This document shows positions 21,559 through 22,642 of a stretch of 22,642 bases of DNA, in pieces (position 1 is the first letter of the stretch; every line of letters begins with the position of its first letter). The translations under genes were made by a program, and so were the position numbers. This DNA is from a virus. Under the pieces are notes generated by a model that saw only the letters and a list, made by a program, of their open reading frames with translations, made no database searches and had not been told where the DNA came from. Location: positions 1 through 22,642 of IMG/VR virus record IMGVR_UViG_3300030104_005473, one strand, 5' to 3'.

Positions 21559-21753
21559 TATTAACTCAACTTGCTCGTTATCATATAAAGTCCAATCCAC
21601 CTGGTCTTTGTGTTCACTACCTTCATCCCAGGCGCTTATACCTTTCATCGCAGCCGAGTTCTCGATATAATAGCACCTACCCTTTATAGTGATATATAAA
21701 GAACAATCACTCCGAATATCTACTTTAATACCCTTATGTTTTATTAATTTCAA
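21538..21753 (-). CDS. Small beta-rich protein with KESEVE tail (TTG start)
   Basis: I place the start at TTG 21753, which overlaps the previous stop (TTGA) and has GAGGAG 5 bases upstream. The ATG at 21777 lies inside the previous gene and lacks this site. The 71-residue product reads LKLIKHKGIKVDIRSDCSLY, ITIKGRCYYIENSAAM and ends VELIKESEVE: beta-rich in the first half, acidic later. Function unknown. Confidence 0.6.
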   Translation of the reverse strand: MKLIKHKGIKVDIRSDCSLYITIKGRCYYIENSAAMKGISAWDEGSEHKDQVDWTLYDNEQVELIKESEVE

Positions 21754-21968
21754 AACAACTCCTCTTTCTCGAACCATTTTTTAGATTCTTTGTCATTCTC
21801 AAAATATAGAAAACCATCTAGAAGATTTTCAAAGTTCGAGACCCATCCTAATTCAAAGGCATTATCTACTAACCACTCATCTGATGTGTCTTTAAACTCT
21901 TCTTTAGGTAAAAAATCATCCTCTCTTAACTTCTCAACTAAGTCATCTTCAGTTCTAAAGAATAACAT
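21750..21968 (-). CDS. Small acidic protein without KESEVE tail
   Basis: From ATG 21968 (or the adjoining ATG at 21971) the product has 72 residues: MLFFRTEDDLVEKLREDDFL, EWLVDNAFELGWVSNFENLL, then DKESKKWFEKEELF. It ends with a different junction, where GAGGAG serves as ribosome binding site for a TTG start. It is the only inner gene of the array without the KESEVE tail. Unknown function. Confidence 0.65.
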   Translation of the reverse strand: MLFFRTEDDLVEKLREDDFLPKEEFKDTSDEWLVDNAFELGWVSNFENLLDGFLYFENDKESKKWFEKEELF

Positions 21969-21988
21969 CATTCCACCTCACTTTCTTT
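21966..21988 (-). repeat. Junction repeat copy (KESEVE / TGATG)
   Basis: The minus strand reads AAAGAAAGTGAGGTGG then AATGATG, joining the 99-residue gene to the next one. It is identical to the consensus. Confidence 0.75.
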
Positions 21989-22267
21989 ATTTAACTGTTT
22001 TAAATCAGCGCCTTTTAATAATTCACATAAGTAATTATTATTACCATCGTCACTATACGCCCCCTCCATGTTTATCTGTATTGAAGCGCCATTTAAACAT
22101 GCTGGAACTTCCTCATCTAATCTTCCATCAATAATAAGACCTTTCCCATCTTTTATTGGAACAGTTCCGACAAATATGTCAATCCTATCTCTAAAAATCC
22201 AAATTAATTGCTCAAGATTTTCTAAAGTTAGTTTATTTGCTAAATCAGCAGTTTCTATGCTTGTCAT
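21968..22267 (-). CDS. Small acidic protein with KESEVE tail (99 residues)
   Basis: The product starts MTSIETADLANKLTLENLEQ, has a beta segment (IFRDRIDIFVGTVPIKDG and GLIIDGRLDEEV), CLNGASIQINMEG, and ends DLKQLNKESEVE. The ATG is preceded by GAAAGGGTAGGAA and overlaps the small repeat-bearing frame upstream (ATGA). It looks like a compact alpha/beta domain. No family recognised. Confidence 0.65.
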   Translation of the reverse strand: MTSIETADLANKLTLENLEQLIWIFRDRIDIFVGTVPIKDGKGLIIDGRLDEEVPACLNGASIQINMEGAYSDDGNNNYLCELLKGADLKQLNKESEVE

Positions 22268-22335
22268 TTCCTACCCTTTCGTTTATTAAAAAAATCTTTT
22301 GACCCTGGCCATTTAGATATAAAAGACCCTGGCAT
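22264..22335 (-). CDS. Possible 23-residue peptide carrying the WPGS repeat motif
   Basis: A frame starts at ATG 22335, which overlaps the TAA of the upstream gene (TAATG) and has GAAAGTGAG as possible ribosome binding site. It ends TGA 22264-22266, overlapping the next ATG. It encodes MPGSFISKWPGSKDFF and a basic end KRKGRK. The WPGS words match the peptide read from the tandem repeats at the right end. It may instead be untranslated regulatory sequence. Confidence 0.35.
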   Translation of the reverse strand: MPGSFISKWPGSKDFFNKRKGRK

Positions 22336-22349
22336 TACTCACTTTCTTT
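22333..22349 (-). repeat. Partial junction repeat (KESE / TAATG)
   Basis: The minus strand reads AAAGAAAGTGAGTAATG. The first part equals the junction consensus, but a TAA follows directly, so the tail is cut to KESE and the overlap is TAATG. Confidence 0.6.
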
Positions 22350-22520
22350 CGCTGATTCAAAATGTCTTTCCCTAGTCCATTGTACTATATAATGCTTACC
22401 TGTTTCCTTATCATACCAACCTTCTTCTCCGCAGTCACCCCAATCTTCATAGTGACCGCTGTATTCAAGCTTGGGTTCTTTATCAGTTAAATCCACGCAT
22501 TGTTTATTTACTTTACTCAT
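22335..22520 (-). CDS. Small acidic protein with KESE tail
   Basis: The 61-residue product starts MSKVNKQCVDLTDKEPKLEY and contains GHYEDWGDCGEEGWYDKETG and HYIVQWTRERHF before AKESE. It is beta-rich and acidic. GAAAGGGTAGGAA precedes the ATG. It is the outermost complete gene of the array in this window. No family recognised. Confidence 0.65.
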   Translation of the reverse strand: MSKVNKQCVDLTDKEPKLEYSGHYEDWGDCGEEGWYDKETGKHYIVQWTRERHFESAKESE

Positions 22521-22642
22521 TTTCCTACCCTTTCGTTATTAATATAAAAATCTTTTGACCCTGTCAGTAAAAATATAAAAGACCCTGGCCACTTAAATAT
22601 AAAAGACCCTGGCCACTTAAATATAAAAGACCCTGGCCACTT
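22517..22642 (-). CDS. Open frame across the tandem repeats (partial, possible coding)
   Basis: Reading in from the right edge, the frame stays open and ends TGA 22517-22519, overlapping the next ATG (ATGA). It encodes three exact copies of KWPGSFIF, a fourth degenerate copy LLTGSKDF, then YINNERVGK. The 24-base unit is divisible by three, so an open frame would persist by chance once started. Whether it is translated is uncertain; other frames of the unit are open too. Confidence 0.35.
   Translation of the reverse strand, partial: KWPGSFIFKWPGSFIFKWPGSFIFLLTGSKDFYINNERVGK
22556..22642 (-). repeat. Tandem 24-bp repeat array running off the right edge
   Basis: On the minus strand the core GGCCAGGGTCTTTTATA recurs exactly every 24 bases; three units are identical and the inner one is diverged. 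It contains the palindrome TGGCCA and an AT-rich TTTATATTT box. Two more diverged units lie at about 22300-22333. It could be a promoter/operator array, an iteron array or repeat-coding DNA. There are no spacers. Confidence 0.75.

Noticed and set aside
21790-22289. Plus-strand frames opposite the small-gene array
   Set aside because: Their translations are Ser/Pro/His-rich shadows; the minus strand has the ribosome binding sites, coupled starts and the shared tails.
22556-22642. CRISPR-like array
   Set aside because: Units are directly adjacent with no unique spacers, and no cas genes are present.

Overview
The window reads as part of a temperate tailed bacteriophage genome (or prophage) with a long-tailed, siphovirus-like tail. 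It is AT-rich and very densely packed, with most neighbouring genes overlapping by 1-14 bases (ATGA, TAATG). The gene repertoire resembles marine phages of alphaproteobacteria-type hosts, but that is inference from general style; no host gene is present and the host cannot be named. Terminase, portal and major capsid genes are not seen and presumably lie left of base 1. No DNA polymerase or tRNA was recognised.

Layout, left to right. (1) 1-2232: a run of small genes. These include a thioredoxin-like secreted protein without its CXXC, a very basic small phage protein, and several one-helix membrane proteins with coiled coils that look like a holin/lysis-accessory set. (2) 2233-2718: a lysozyme/transglycosylase-like endolysin candidate. 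(3) 2741-11693: head-tail connector and tail module in the usual siphophage order: connector, two paralogous tail-terminator-like proteins, tail tube, a tail-assembly chaperone pair made by an apparent -1 programmed frameshift at A_AAA_AAG, tape measure, a large hub/tail-tip-like protein, and a tail protein with a galactose-binding-like domain. (4) 11685-13169: lysogeny module, with a tyrosine integrase on the minus strand facing away from a small helix-turn-helix regulator, and back-to-back candidate promoters between them. (5) 13211-20341: replication/recombination module on the plus strand: gp2.5-like SSB, PD-(D/E)XK nucleases, two GIY-YIG nucleases, a DUF1599-like protein, CHC2/Toprim primase, RecA-fold helicase and many tiny zinc-binding, basic or membrane proteins. 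(6) 19772-19984: an AT-rich gap full of 9-bp repeats in inverted and direct orientation, a candidate replication origin. (7) 20338-22642: a minus-strand array of about ten small acidic genes of unknown function, running off the right end.

The most unusual part is region 7. At least five successive gene junctions carry almost the same roughly 24-bp sequence. It encodes a C-terminal KESEVE tail on the upstream protein, supplies the GAGGTGG ribosome binding site for the next gene, and ends in a TGATG stop/start overlap. The array's promoter-side end holds tandem 24-bp repeats that are open in frame with, and overlap the start of, the next gene, so they could encode a repeated eight-residue peptide or act as a regulatory array. 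Related leader sequences ending in GAAAGGGTA precede three of the genes. This modular junction architecture is not something I can match to a known system.
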